Shown in pieces: positions 5,750 through 5,765 of a DNA stretch of 5,765 nucleotides. A program made the position numbers and the translations under genes. The notes beneath the pieces were generated by a model. It saw nothing but the letters and a program-made list of their open reading frames with translations, was not told the origin of the DNA and did not search any database. How positions within the stretch are numbered: position 1 is the stretch's first letter; each line of letters begins with the position of its first letter. Source of the stretch: Deltaproteobacteria bacterium (GTDB taxonomy: Bacteria > Desulfobacterota > Desulfobacteria > Desulfobacterales > ETH-SRB1); contig JAFCZU010000220.1 of NCBI GenBank assembly GCA_019314185.1, forward strand, positions 1 to 5,765, given 5' to 3'.

Positions 5750-5765
5750 TCATCTCCACGCCATG

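Overview
The window is most of a nucleotide-sugar biosynthesis cassette from an O-antigen, capsule or other exopolysaccharide locus. Every well-supported gene lies on the minus strand, so transcription runs from the right edge towards the left. The host is probably a Gram-negative bacterium of moderate GC content. A Desulfobacterota-like relative is a guess, resting only on the style of one A/T-rich intergenic repeat as I remember it; no gene here is diagnostic for a taxon.

Right to left: (1) 5417-5749, the C-terminal two thirds of an adenylylsulfate (APS) kinase, CysC, whose frame is broken by a stop 16 bases from the window edge; (2) 5281-5416, a spacer holding short degenerate direct repeats; (3) 4510-5280, a complete and canonical glucose-1-phosphate cytidylyltransferase, RfbF; (4) 3307-4506, an FAD-dependent oxidoreductase of the L-2-hydroxyglutarate oxidase (LhgO) type; (5) 2249-3292, an extended-SDR NAD-dependent epimerase-like enzyme; (6) 1636-2184, an RmlC/RfbC-type sugar 3,5-epimerase, with a start I reassign to GTG at 2184; (7) 347-1639, a Rossmann-fold oxidoreductase related to homoserine dehydrogenase with a C-terminal SAF-like domain. 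Genes 3 to 7 are tightly packed (gaps of 3, 14 and 64 nt, then a 4-nt ATGA overlap) and look like one operon. Bases 1-346 contain no gene I can identify, only short plus-strand open stretches converging on the operon end.

How they may work together: RfbF would make a CDP-sugar, the SDR and RmlC-like enzymes would modify the sugar ring, and the two further oxidoreductases would act on the sugar or on a small acid used to decorate it. The classical CDP-glucose 4,6-dehydratase (RfbG) is not in the window, and the SDR here lacks the Asp-Glu signature of that class, so the product cannot be read off as a standard 3,6-dideoxyhexose. The combination of RfbF, LhgO-like, SDR, RmlC-like and SAF-oxidoreductase is the most interesting thing here: each family is recognisable, but the joint pathway is not obvious. 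I see no RNA gene, CRISPR array, complete mobile element or convincing terminator.
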